64,000 bases of DNA from CAVXEH01 sp963805305 (GTDB lineage: Bacteria; Chloroflexota; Limnocylindria; QHBO01), in the NCBI GenBank assembly GCA_963805305.1, contig CAWDTM010000003.1, positions 372,001 through 436,000 on the forward strand, written 5' to 3'. The position numbers and the translations under genes were made by a program. The number at the start of each line of letters is the position of its first letter. The stretch's first letter is position 1. The notes beneath the pieces were generated by a model. It ran no database searches and had not been told where the DNA came from. It worked only from the letters and a program-made list of their open reading frames with translations. Positions 52,549-63,222 of this stretch are shown here, one piece after another.

Positions 52549-52996
52549 CGTCGTCGAGGCTGTTGGTGATCACCACCCCGGCGCCCACCACCAGGACCTC
52601 GACATCGAAGGTCGGTGCGTCGGCGGGAAGCGCGTCCTGCCCGTCGAGGCTCCAGGCAAGGCTCCGTGTGAGGCCGCGCGCCCGGCGTCGCACGCGCCAC
52701 GCCGGCGGAACATGCACCACCACGCCGGACATCAGGGCGGTCACCTCGAGCCGTCCGCCCCCCGGCGCCAGGGTCGCATCGCGGAGGTCGAGATCGACGC
52801 CGGCCATCCAGGCGCGCAGGGACCCGCCGCGGAGTGCGCCCGCGCGGCTGGTGAGGTTCACCCCGTCAGCGATGGCGACCAGCGCCAGCTCCTCGCTCGT
52901 CTCGTCCCCACGGGACGGAATCAGGTGGCGGGCCAGCACGGCGACGGCACTCAGGCCGCCAAGGAACCCCAGGACGAAGAAAACGATCCGGCGCAC
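52535..52996 (-). CDS. LiaF-like C-terminal domain protein, membrane-anchored
   Basis: The 153-residue protein has one N-terminal membrane helix (IVFFVLGFLGGLSAVAVLA) and a beta-helix-like region (LDLRDATLAPGGGRLEVTAL; GVVVHVPPAWRVRRRA) typical of the cell-wall-active-antibiotics-response/LiaF_C domain. Such proteins modulate histidine kinases that sense envelope stress. Its place beside a receiver protein and a kinase fits that role. Confidence 0.75.
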   Translation of the reverse strand: MRRIVFFVLGFLGGLSAVAVLARHLIPSRGDETSEELALVAIADGVNLTSRAGALRGGSLRAWMAGVDLDLRDATLAPGGGRLEVTALMSGVVVHVPPAWRVRRRARGLTRSLAWSLDGQDALPADAPTFDVEVLVVGAGVVITNSLDDDDLD

Positions 52997-53000
52997 GGCA

Positions 53001-53399
53001 TCATGCTAGGGCCTCGCAGCCACAAACGGTGAGCGCCGCCGCCACGAACTCCTCCGGGGTCGATCCCTTGGGAAGGTAGCCGTCCGCCCGGGTGAGCAGC
53101 GCTGGCCGCTCCAGCGCATCGGACCAGCCCATGAGGATCACGCGAACTCCCGGATCCAGGTCCGGCACCGCGGCGATCAGGGCAGCCCCCGCATCGATGT
53201 CCGGCAGGCGCGGGTCGACGAGGAGGATCATCGGCTGCGTCAGCTCGACGACGGCGAGCGCCTGGGCCACCGTGCCGGCGGTGGCCATCACCCGCAGGCC
53301 GGCGAGGGTCAGCAGGTCCGAGAGCGATTGCCGAACGCGCCGATCCGCGTCGACGATGACGATCCGTGGTGGCTGGTGGGGCTGCTCGTGGCCGGGCAT
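53001..53399 (-). CDS. Single-domain response regulator (receiver only)
   Basis: The 132-residue protein is only a CheY-like receiver: acidic pair in IVIVDADRR, phospho-acceptor Asp in ILLVDPRLPD, Ser in LMGWSDALE and Lys in GYLPKGSTPEE. There is no output domain. It sits 4 nt before the LiaF-like gene and 57 nt after the kinase gene, so it may be a phosphate sink or a shuttle to another protein. Confidence 0.88.
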   Translation of the reverse strand: MPGHEQPHQPPRIVIVDADRRVRQSLSDLLTLAGLRVMATAGTVAQALAVVELTQPMILLVDPRLPDIDAGAALIAAVPDLDPGVRVILMGWSDALERPALLTRADGYLPKGSTPEEFVAAALTVCGCEALA

Positions 53400-53456
53400 G
53401 CCCCGATTCTCGGCGCGAGCCCGCTCGGGTGCGTCGGCCGAGGGACGGAACTCGCG

Positions 53457-56400
53457 CTACGTCATTCGACCGACGCGCGCCGGCGCAACCGCCGGCGGCT
53501 CGTCGCCATGGCCCGGCGGCAGGTGCCAGGTCACGCTCACGACCGTGCCGTGGCCGGGCCGGGTGGTGACCGAGAAATCTGCGCCGATCCGCTCCGCTCG
53601 CTGGCGCATGCCAACAAGGCCCAGGTGCCCGCGTGGGGTGTTCGACGGGTCGAACCCGATGCCGTCATCGGTCACCGACAGGCGGATCTCGCCGCCCACC
53701 CGGGCCAGCAGGATCCGGGCAGAGCCGGCGCTGGCGTGCTTCACGACGTTGTGGAGCGCCTCCTGGCCAATGCGGTACAGGGTCTCCTCGGCCTCGGCGG
53801 GGAGCCGCTCCGGCAACCCGGTGTCGGCTTCCACGGTGACCGACAGACCGGTCCGGCCCTGGACCGCCGCGGCGTGCGTGCGGAGCGCCTGCTCCAACCC
53901 ATCCTGCTCGAGGCTCTTGGGACGCAGCTCGAAGATGAGGGTCCGCATCTCCGCCAGGGCATCCTTCTGCAGCTCCCGGAGCTCGGCCAGCTTGGGGCGG
54001 ACGGCATCCGGATTCGCCTCGAGGAGCAGCTCGAGGCTGCGCATGGTGAGGCCCATGCTGAAGAGCGCCTGGGTCACCGAGTCGTGCAGCTCCCGCGCCA
54101 GGTTGGCCCGCTCCTCCGACGCGGCGATCTCGGCGGCCTGCGCGCGGAGATCGACCTCGAGCCGCTCGCGCACGCTGAGGTCGCGGACCGCGCCATGGGC
54201 ACCCACGACCCGACCGTCCACGATCTCCGCGATGCCCGTCGTCTCCGCCGGGATTGGATGCCCGTCGCGATGGCGCAGGTGGAACCGGATCACCAGGTCG
54301 GGCTCCGTGTTGTCCACCATCCGCTGCCACTCCTCGTCGACGCGATCGCCGCTGTCGGGGTGGACCAGGACCCGGAAGTGCCTGCCGACGAGCTCCTCCG
54401 CCTTCCAGCCGGAGAGCCGCTCGATCGTCTCGGAGAAGTAGGTCAATGTGCCGTCGGCGCGTGCCGACCAGATCGTGTCCGGCGAGTTCTCGACGAGATG
54501 GCGGTAGCGGCGCTCGCTGCTCTCCACCTGCCCCCACAGGCGGGCGTTGCTGACCGCGACGGCGGCCTGGTTGGCGAGCGTGCCGAGCAGCTCCGCGTCA
54601 TCGGCATCGAAGGCATCGCGCCGTGGCGAGTAGACCGTCAGCGAGCCAATGGGACCTGAGCCGCCGATGAGCGGTGCCGTCATCTGCGATCGGAATCCCC
54701 GCTCGGTGATCCAGGCATCGGCGTCGGGCGTGTGGGCAAACGAGCCGTCCCCGAGGTAGTCACCGGTCCAGGCCACCCGCCGCTCGGCGACCGACTGGCC
54801 GGCGATCCCCTCGCCGATGCGCACGGAGACGATGCGGTCCGCGGGATCCATCGCGGCACCGGTCACCGGCAGGTTGTCGGCGAGGATGTCCGTCTCGGGC
54901 TCCAGGAGCTGTATGGCACCGGTCTCCGCCCCGAGGAGGCGCACGGCCTCGTCGACGCCACGCTGCAGCACATCGGCCGGTTCGCGAATGGCCGTGATCT
55001 GGGCGGCGATCTCGCTGAGGGCGGCCTGGGCCGCGATGCGGTGCTGGAGCTGGTCGTAGAGGCGGGCGTTCGTCACCGCCACCGCCGCCTGGGCGGCGAG
55101 CCCGCCGAGAAGCTCCGCGTCCTCCGCGTCCCAGGCATCGCGCCGGCGGGCATCCATGAGGATCGCGCCAAGCCAGCCATCCTCCCCGATGAGCGGGGCG
55201 GCGAGGACCGAATGGATGCCCTGCTCCTTCACCCAGGCGTCGGCCTCGGGCGAGTGCCGGAAGGCCGGGTCCTCGAGGTAGTTGCCGGTGACCACGACCC
55301 GACCCTCGGTCAGCGCCAGGCCGGCGATGCCCTGGTCCGGCTCGGTGAAGTCCGGAGAATCCGCCTGCACCGCATCCGGGCTTCGCGCGACGCTGTATGC
55401 GAGGCGCAGACCCGTCGTGTTCTCGTTGACGAGGTCCATCTCCGCACCGTCGGCCTGAAGCAGCCGGGCAGCGTCGTCGAGGGCCTTCTGGAGGACGACG
55501 GTCGGGTCGTGGATGGCCGTGATCTGTCGGGCGATCTCGGAGAGGGTCTGCTGCGCATCGACCCGGCGGGCGAGCTCGTCGGTCCGGCGTCGCAGATCGT
55601 TCTCCAGGTTCAACCGCTCGCTGATGTCCCGGGTCGATCCGTGGATGCCGCGGAAGACGCCGTCCGGCATGATCGCAACCGCGCGCACCTCGGTGGGCAC
55701 CGTGCCGCCGCCGCGATGGCGAAGCCGGAGGTCAACGCGTCGCTCTGTGGTCGGCTGCTCGACGATCGCCGTCCACTCCGCCTGTGCCTGCTCCCCGGAC
55801 TCGGGCGCGATGATCTCGGAGAAGTGGCGACCCACCATCTCGGAGGGCGACCATCCGGTCATCGGCTCGATGGCATCCGACATGAACGTGAAGACCCCTG
55901 TCTCATCGGTCTCGTAGACGACGTCGGGAGCGTGCTCGACCAGGAACCGATAGCGCTGCTCCGACGCATGCAGCTGCTCCACGAGCGTCGCGTTCGAGAG
56001 CGCGATCGCGCATTGGTCGGCCAGCCGCTGGAGGAGATCCAGGTGCTCGCGGTCGATGCTGCACGGCTTCCGGTAGGAGACCGCCAGCGTTCCGAGCACC
56101 TCGCCCCCGGGCGCGCGGAGGGGGGCCACCGCCATCCCGCGCAGGCCCATGCGCTCCGCGGTGCGCTGATCGTCGGCCTCGTGCGGGATGCGCGGATCGA
56201 CGAGGTAGTCCTCCGTCCAGACCGCCTCCCCGCGAGCCGCGGCCAGGCCGTTCATCCCCCCGCCGAGGGGAAAGTGCTGGGTCTCCAGCCAGCGGCGCAT
56301 CCGGGCGTCGGTGCCGCCTGCGACGACGCGGGGCCGAAGGAATGCGCCGGACGAGTCCGGAATGGTCAGGTGTGCGCCGTCTGACTCAAGGAGCCGGTGC

Positions 56401-57047
56401 GCGGCATCGACCACCTCCTGCAGCACCTCCGCAGGGTCGCGCAGCGCCGTGATGCGGGCCGCGATGTCTCCCAGCGTGCGCTGGGCATCGACGCGACGGG
56501 CCAGCTCGTCGGCTCGACGACGGAGATCCTCCTGCAACCGCTCGTTGGCGATGGTGACCGCCGCGTGGTTGGCGAGTGCCCGGAGCAGGCCCAGCTGCGC
56601 GTCATCGAAGACCACCACCTGGCTCCTGAAGACGCCCAGTGCTCCCAGCGGCTCCCCGTCCACCACCAGCGGAGCGACCGCCATGGCCCGCATCCCCGCC
56701 GTGTCGACGATCTCGTCGGCAACCGGCGAATGGCGGAAGGACGGATCGTTCGGGTAGTCCTCGGTCGTGACCAGCTCGGCGCGGGCGAACGCGGTGCCGA
56801 ACATGCCCACCCCAACGGGCAGCGTCAGCCCGTGGATGAGCCGCCGCGCGGTCCGGTCGCGGATCCCTGCATCGCGCGCGAAGCGAAGGACGTTCGCCTC
56901 GGGGTCGAACAGGTAGATCATCGCGCCGTCCGCCCGGAGCAGCCGCGAAGCCTCCTCCACGGCCCCCTTGAGGACCGCCGACACGCTGGTGGTGTGGTCC
57001 GTCGCCTTCGCGGAACGGCGCTGCTCGGCCATGCTGATCTGGATCAC
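53457..57047 (-). CDS. Multi-GAF/PAS histidine kinase (NarL-type HisKA_3)
   Basis: The protein of about 1196 residues has, in order, GAF (about 20-165), GAF (185-335), PAS (350-475), GAF (505-650), GAF (670-815), PAS (830-955), HisKA_3 with the His in ANLARELHDSVTQALFSMG (975-1045) and HATPase_c (VTDDGIGFDPSNTP, 1080-1175). GAF repeats share YLEDPAFRHSPEADAW-type segments, showing internal duplication. No membrane helix was seen, so it senses cytoplasmic ligands. GTG at 57047 has GAGGG 5 nt upstream; ATG at 57032 is the alternative. It follows the cyclase-response-regulator gene by 8 nt and is its likely partner. Confidence 0.92.
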   Translation of the reverse strand: MIQISMAEQRRSAKATDHTTSVSAVLKGAVEEASRLLRADGAMIYLFDPEANVLRFARDAGIRDRTARRLIHGLTLPVGVGMFGTAFARAELVTTEDYPNDPSFRHSPVADEIVDTAGMRAMAVAPLVVDGEPLGALGVFRSQVVVFDDAQLGLLRALANHAAVTIANERLQEDLRRRADELARRVDAQRTLGDIAARITALRDPAEVLQEVVDAAHRLLESDGAHLTIPDSSGAFLRPRVVAGGTDARMRRWLETQHFPLGGGMNGLAAARGEAVWTEDYLVDPRIPHEADDQRTAERMGLRGMAVAPLRAPGGEVLGTLAVSYRKPCSIDREHLDLLQRLADQCAIALSNATLVEQLHASEQRYRFLVEHAPDVVYETDETGVFTFMSDAIEPMTGWSPSEMVGRHFSEIIAPESGEQAQAEWTAIVEQPTTERRVDLRLRHRGGGTVPTEVRAVAIMPDGVFRGIHGSTRDISERLNLENDLRRRTDELARRVDAQQTLSEIARQITAIHDPTVVLQKALDDAARLLQADGAEMDLVNENTTGLRLAYSVARSPDAVQADSPDFTEPDQGIAGLALTEGRVVVTGNYLEDPAFRHSPEADAWVKEQGIHSVLAAPLIGEDGWLGAILMDARRRDAWDAEDAELLGGLAAQAAVAVTNARLYDQLQHRIAAQAALSEIAAQITAIREPADVLQRGVDEAVRLLGAETGAIQLLEPETDILADNLPVTGAAMDPADRIVSVRIGEGIAGQSVAERRVAWTGDYLGDGSFAHTPDADAWITERGFRSQMTAPLIGGSGPIGSLTVYSPRRDAFDADDAELLGTLANQAAVAVSNARLWGQVESSERRYRHLVENSPDTIWSARADGTLTYFSETIERLSGWKAEELVGRHFRVLVHPDSGDRVDEEWQRMVDNTEPDLVIRFHLRHRDGHPIPAETTGIAEIVDGRVVGAHGAVRDLSVRERLEVDLRAQAAEIAASEERANLARELHDSVTQALFSMGLTMRSLELLLEANPDAVRPKLAELRELQKDALAEMRTLIFELRPKSLEQDGLEQALRTHAAAVQGRTGLSVTVEADTGLPERLPAEAEETLYRIGQEALHNVVKHASAGSARILLARVGGEIRLSVTDDGIGFDPSNTPRGHLGLVGMRQRAERIGADFSVTTRPGHGTVVSVTWHLPPGHGDEPPAVAPARVGRMT

Positions 57048-57055
57048 TCGGTCCC

Positions 57056-58297
57056 TCAGGTCGCCATCCCGTGCTCGACGGCCCACAGGGCCGCCTGCGT
57101 CCGGCTGGCGAGCGCCAGCTTCCCGAGGATGTTGCTCACATGCGTGCGGGCGGTCCGCTCCGTGATGCCGAGCGCGTAGGCGATCTCCTTGTTGCTCGAC
57201 CCCTTCGCGAGGTGGCCAAGGACCTCCTGCTCGCGGTCCGTGAGCGGCTCCACCGGCTGCTCCATCTTCCGCGCTCGCAGCCGCTGCGCGAGCAGCCGCG
57301 CGACGGCCGGGTCCAGGTGGACCTCGCCGGCGTGGGCCGCGCGGATGGCGTTGGCCACCTCGTCGGCCTCCGCATCCTTGAGCAGGTAGCCCGATGCGCC
57401 CGCCTCAAGGGCCGCGGTCACCTTCTGCTCCTCGATGAAGCTGGTGACCGCCACGATCTCGATCCCCGGCCGTGACTCCTTGATCCTGCCGATGGCGGTG
57501 ATGCCGTCCATCTTCGGCATCAGCAGGTCCATGAGGATGACGTCCGGCTGCAGCCGGTCCGCCAGCGCGACCGCCTCCTCGCCGTTCTCCGCCTCTCCCA
57601 CGACCTCGATGTCGCGGAGCAGCTCCAGGAACCCCTTCAGCCCCCGCCGAACGACCGCATGGTCGTCGACCAGCATGACCCGGATCGGGCCGTCGTCGCT
57701 CACGTCCTCCATCTCCCTCGACGCATGCGCGGTGCTCATGGGCAGGTCGGGCGCGGGAAGCACCGCATGCGCAGTATGCAGGAGCTGGTACACGTGCACC
57801 GGCTCAGTGATGTCCCGCAGCCGATGGGTTCCGAGGTCCCGCGGCCGGATCTCGTCGGGGATCCTGCCCTCGGCGGCCTCCAGGACCGCGTCGCTGATGA
57901 GGGTCTCGCCGCCGTGCGCCAGGCTCAGGATGCGGGCGGCCCGGAAGAGAGGGGCGCCGAAGAAGCGATCGCCGCGGCGTTGCGCGTCCCCGGTGTCGAG
58001 CGCGGCGCGGACCCGCACGTGGCCGACCTCGCCCCAGTCTGCCTCGAGCAGTGCGCGGGCCAGCTCGCTGGCGGCGAGCACGGCATCCGCGGCGTCCTCG
58101 AAGGCCGCGTACGCGGCGTCGCCGACGCGCTCGAAGACGCGCCCGCCGTGCCGTTCGACGGCCTCGGCGATGAATGCCTGGTGGCGGGCGAGAACCTCCG
58201 CCGCCTCCTGCGGGAAGCGTTCGGCGAGGCGGGTGCTGCCTTCGACGTCGGTGAAGAGGAAGGTGATGGGCGCTGGGCGACCCTGGGCGGTGTCCAC
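57056..58297 (-). CDS. Class III nucleotide cyclase domain fused to a NarL/LuxR-type response regulator
   Basis: The 413-residue product starts with a cyclase homology domain (about 8-170): TFLFTDVEGSTRLAERF with the first metal Asp, FERVGDAAYAAFED with the second, and FFGAPLFRAARIL. The usual substrate Lys before VGD is Glu, and the Asn of the N-x3-R motif is Phe, so catalysis is uncertain. A receiver follows (about 195-310: VMLVDDHAVVRRG, ILMDLLMPKMDG, SGYLLKDAEAD) and then a LuxR helix-turn-helix (LTDREQEVLGHLAKGSSNKE; GITERTARTHVSNIL). GTG at 58297 is fixed by TATCCT 6 nt upstream; longer frames lack homology. It heads the operon. Confidence 0.87.
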   Translation of the reverse strand: MDTAQGRPAPITFLFTDVEGSTRLAERFPQEAAEVLARHQAFIAEAVERHGGRVFERVGDAAYAAFEDAADAVLAASELARALLEADWGEVGHVRVRAALDTGDAQRRGDRFFGAPLFRAARILSLAHGGETLISDAVLEAAEGRIPDEIRPRDLGTHRLRDITEPVHVYQLLHTAHAVLPAPDLPMSTAHASREMEDVSDDGPIRVMLVDDHAVVRRGLKGFLELLRDIEVVGEAENGEEAVALADRLQPDVILMDLLMPKMDGITAIGRIKESRPGIEIVAVTSFIEEQKVTAALEAGASGYLLKDAEADEVANAIRAAHAGEVHLDPAVARLLAQRLRARKMEQPVEPLTDREQEVLGHLAKGSSNKEIAYALGITERTARTHVSNILGKLALASRTQAALWAVEHGMAT

Positions 58298-58303
58298 GCC
58301 GGG

Positions 58304-58309
58304 AGGATA
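58304..58309 (-). promoter_or_regulatory. Leaderless-type -10 of the signalling operon
   Basis: TATCCT on the minus strand is followed by 6 nt and GTG 58297. GACAAC stands 17 nt upstream of it and could be a weak -35. Confidence 0.6.
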
Positions 58310-58462
58310 GCGTGGCGCCCAGGGGGGTTGTCCCCGGCCGAATGACGTAGGCCGCCACTGGCGGAAGAGCCCGCGCCAGGTCGGTACCCAAGGCCGACGC
58401 GGGGCCGGTCGAGGACCGCCACGATGGCCCCATACACCGCACCGAGACGGAGGAGCAAGCAC

Positions 58463-58666
58463 ATGTACGCGATAGGACGGATTGCCGACGCGATCGTCGT
58501 CCCGCCAATTCCCTCCCCTCGCACCCGGCCCGCCGTCGGGAACGAGGAGGAGCAGGATTCCGGTCGCCGCACGGCGGCCCGCCGGTGGAGCTGGCGGACG
58601 ATTGGGCACGCGGTCACCGAATCGTGGACCTCCTTCGTGCCGAGGATGCGCAACTACCCGCGCTGA
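58463..58666 (+). CDS. Small hypothetical protein (67 residues)
   Basis: GGAGGAG lies 7 nt before ATG 58463, one of the strongest ribosome sites here. The product begins MYAIGRIADAIVVPPIPSPR and has a basic, Trp-containing C-terminal half (RRWSWRTIGHAVTESW). I do not recognise it. It diverges from the signalling operon. Confidence 0.55.
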   Translation: MYAIGRIADAIVVPPIPSPRTRPAVGNEEEQDSGRRTAARRWSWRTIGHAVTESWTSFVPRMRNYPR

Positions 58667-58884
58667 CGGCCGCGCCAGGCGCCGGCAGACGACCGCGCCG
58701 GGGCGCTCCGCGACACGAAGCGGCCTGCGAACCAACGTCACCTGGAACAGGCGAGCCCGCCGCGGACTCCCCCGTTCGTCATGCGAGGGCTATTCTTGGC
58801 CGCCCCCCACCACGAAGGCCAGCGCAGGTTGAACCCGAAAAGAGGATTGCCGGTGCCAGAGCTCCGTTGTCGGGCGCGTCACGG

Positions 58885-59481
58885 GTGACCGGCGACCGGC
58901 TGGAGCGCTGCGCCTGGGCGCCGCTGGACGACCCCGAGTACCTCGCGTACCACGACCGTGAGTGGGGCGTGCCCCTCCGCGACGAGCGGCGCCTCTTCGA
59001 GATGCTGATCCTCGAAGGCGCCCAGGCCGGCCTGTCGTGGTCGACCATCCTGCATCGCCGCGATGGCTTTCGACGGGCTTTCGCGGGGTTCGACCCGGCC
59101 GTGGTTGCCGCGTTCGCCACCGGGGACGAGCAACGCCTCCTGGCCGACACCGGCATCATCCGCAACCGCGCCAAGGTGCACGCCGCCATCGGCAACGCGC
59201 GCGCCTGGCTGGCCGTGGGGGCGGCAGGGATCGATCCGGTCGAGCACCTGTGGTCGTTCGTGGGCGGAGCGCCGCTCGTCAACGGGTGGGCATCGCCCGG
59301 CGAGGTCCCTGCCGAGACCGATGCCTCGCGCGCCATGTCACGTGACCTCCGATCACGCGGGTTCGCCTTCGTGGGGCCCACGATCTGCTACGCGTTCATG
59401 CAGGCAACCGGGATGGTGAACGACCACCTTGTGAAGTGCTACCGGCACGCCGAGCTCGCAGCGGCGGCCGGGCAGGGCTGA
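58885..59481 (+). CDS. tag: DNA-3-methyladenine glycosylase I
   Basis: The protein of about 198 residues has Tag landmarks: RCAWAPLDDPEYLAYHDREW (zinc Cys and substrate-pocket residues), RLFEMLILEGAQAGLSWSTI, FVGPTICYAFMQATGMVNDH and the terminal zinc ligands in CYRHAEL. It removes 3-methyladenine from alkylated DNA. GTG 58885 is taken because it begins just before the conserved start; the frame extends upstream without homology. Confidence 0.93.
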   Translation: MTGDRLERCAWAPLDDPEYLAYHDREWGVPLRDERRLFEMLILEGAQAGLSWSTILHRRDGFRRAFAGFDPAVVAAFATGDEQRLLADTGIIRNRAKVHAAIGNARAWLAVGAAGIDPVEHLWSFVGGAPLVNGWASPGEVPAETDASRAMSRDLRSRGFAFVGPTICYAFMQATGMVNDHLVKCYRHAELAAAAGQG

Positions 59482-59533
59482 GCGTCAGGCAGCCGACGGT
59501 CGGGCAGCGGCGCGTCGGCGCGTGACCGGCGGA

Positions 59534-59539
59534 TACACT
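59534..59539 (+). promoter_or_regulatory. Leaderless-type -10 element of thrB
   Basis: TACACT lies 8 nt before the ATG at 59548. Confidence 0.5.
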
Positions 59540-59547
59540 CGCGGGGC

Positions 59548-60477
59548 ATGTCCGCCCTGACCCGCATCGCCAGCGTGGAGGTCCCGGCCAGCTCCGCGAA
59601 CCTGGGGAGCGGCTTCGACGCCGTCGCCGCGGCGCTCTCCCTGAAGCTGCGCGCCGAGCTCCATCGCGGCGACGAACCCGGGATCCTGCTCACCGCCCGT
59701 GGTGAGGGGGTGCCCGCCGACGACGCCGATCCCGAGGAGAACCTGCTGATCCGGGCCTTCCGCGCGGGGCTGCGCGCTGCCCATGGAGCCCCCGGCGGCG
59801 CGGGATCGTGGCGGATCGAGGTCTCCTCCATGATCCCGGCCGCGAGGGGCCTGGGGAGCAGCGCGGCGGCCATCGTCGGAGGGCTGCTGCTGGGTGCCGC
59901 CGCCGGCCGTCGGTCGCCGCACCCCGACGAGATCCTGGCCCTCGCAGCGGACCTGGAGGGCCACCCCGACAACGTCGCGGCGGCCCTGTACGGCGGGATC
60001 ACGCTGGCCGTCACGAACCGCGCCGCGCCCGCCACGCTGCGCCGCTTCCGCCCGCCGGAGGGCTGGATCCCGGTCGTCTTCATCCCGGTTGCCGAGAGCC
60101 GGACGCGGGAGATGCGAGCCCTGCTCCCCGCGACGGTGACCCTGGCGGATGCGGCCGGACAGGCCGCCCGGGCCGCGCTGCTCGCCACGGCGGTCATCAC
60201 CGCGGACGCCGGGCTGCTGCGAACTGCCATGGACGATCGCCTGCACCAGCCCTACCGCCTCCCGCATCTCGTCGACAGCCGCCGCATCATCGAGGTTGCG
60301 TACGACCATGGCGCGATGGGCGCCTGCCTGTCCGGCGCCGGCCCCAGCGTGCTGGCGATCTGCGACTCTCCCGCCGTCGCCCACGGCGTCGAGAAGGCCT
60401 TCAACGCCTCGGGCGTGCGGGGGATGGCGACCCGGCTGCGATTCGACGAGGTCGGCGCCCGGATCACCTCGGCCTGA
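59548..60477 (+). CDS. thrB: Homoserine kinase
   Basis: The 309-residue GHMP kinase has VEVPASSANLGSGFDAVAAA at the N-terminus, the phosphate loop PAARGLGSSAAAIVGG near residue 96 and the C-terminal GACLSGAGPSVLAI. It phosphorylates homoserine for threonine synthase. It is separated from thrC by the signalling operon. Confidence 0.95.
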   Translation: MSALTRIASVEVPASSANLGSGFDAVAAALSLKLRAELHRGDEPGILLTARGEGVPADDADPEENLLIRAFRAGLRAAHGAPGGAGSWRIEVSSMIPAARGLGSSAAAIVGGLLLGAAAGRRSPHPDEILALAADLEGHPDNVAAALYGGITLAVTNRAAPATLRRFRPPEGWIPVVFIPVAESRTREMRALLPATVTLADAAGQAARAALLATAVITADAGLLRTAMDDRLHQPYRLPHLVDSRRIIEVAYDHGAMGACLSGAGPSVLAICDSPAVAHGVEKAFNASGVRGMATRLRFDEVGARITSA

Positions 60478-60545
60478 CCGCTCGCCGCTGCGCGCCACGA
60501 CCGCGTGTAGCATGGTGCGCCGTACCCGACTGAGGACTGGCCCGC

Positions 60546-61163
60546 GTGACGTACCGCGACGAGGCCGCGGCGACACGACCGCGGCGCGATCCCCTGCACA
60601 CGCTCACCGCCTGCGAGCGGATCGTCGTCGTGGGCCGGACCGGATCTGGCAAGACGACCCTCGCGCGCGAGCTTGCCGCGGTCCTCGACGTCCCCCACGT
60701 GGAGCTCGACTCGCTGTACTTCGGCCCGGAGTTCAGCACCGCTCCGCTGGCCCTCCTCCGCGAGCGAACCGGCGCCGCGATCGCCGCTGATCGGTGGGTG
60801 ACCGACGGCAACAAGCGGGCAGTGCGCGACCTCGTCTGGCCACGGGCTGACACGATCGTCTGGCTCGACTATTCCCTGGGGGTCAGCCTGTGGCGGCTGG
60901 CGAAGCGGGCTCGCCGGCGCACGGCGCAGCTCACCGCCGAGGCTGCCAGGACCGGTCGGCGTGCGGGGCTGCCCCGACAGCTCCTGGCGGCAGCGCGAGG
61001 GGTTCTCACGGCGCTCCGATCGCATGCCGGCCAGCGCCGCGAGTACCTGCGCCGTTTCGCCGATCCGGAGAACGGGCACCTCGCCGTGGTGCGTCTCCGG
61101 TCGCCGCGGGCAACGCGCGAGTGGCTCGCTCGGGTGACGGCGGCCGCCGGGCCGGCATCGTAG
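60546..61163 (+). CDS. P-loop kinase-like protein (adenylate kinase/FlaR topology-modulation family)
   Basis: The 205-residue protein has Walker A VVGRTGSGKTTLAREL near residue 28, the nucleoside-kinase-like VPHVELDSLYFGPEF and a Walker B-like DTIVWLDYSLGVSLW. This is the pattern of small FlaR/adenylate-kinase-related proteins of unknown substrate. The start is GTG 60546; the N-terminal 20 residues are unconserved. An ABC-F gene follows. Confidence 0.8.
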   Translation: MTYRDEAAATRPRRDPLHTLTACERIVVVGRTGSGKTTLARELAAVLDVPHVELDSLYFGPEFSTAPLALLRERTGAAIAADRWVTDGNKRAVRDLVWPRADTIVWLDYSLGVSLWRLAKRARRRTAQLTAEAARTGRRAGLPRQLLAAARGVLTALRSHAGQRREYLRRFADPENGHLAVVRLRSPRATREWLARVTAAAGPAS

Positions 61164-61200
61164 GGAGCCGTCTGCCGCAGCGTCCCGGCCCGGCCGTCGG

Positions 61201-61206
61201 TACCAT
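61201..61206 (+). promoter_or_regulatory. -10 element of the ABC-F gene
   Basis: TACCAT lies 9 nt before the ATG at 61216, with no Shine-Dalgarno site between. Confidence 0.45.
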
Positions 61207-61215
61207 GCTTCGGCC

Positions 61216-63218
<2,003 letters not shown>

Positions 63219-63222
<4 letters not shown>

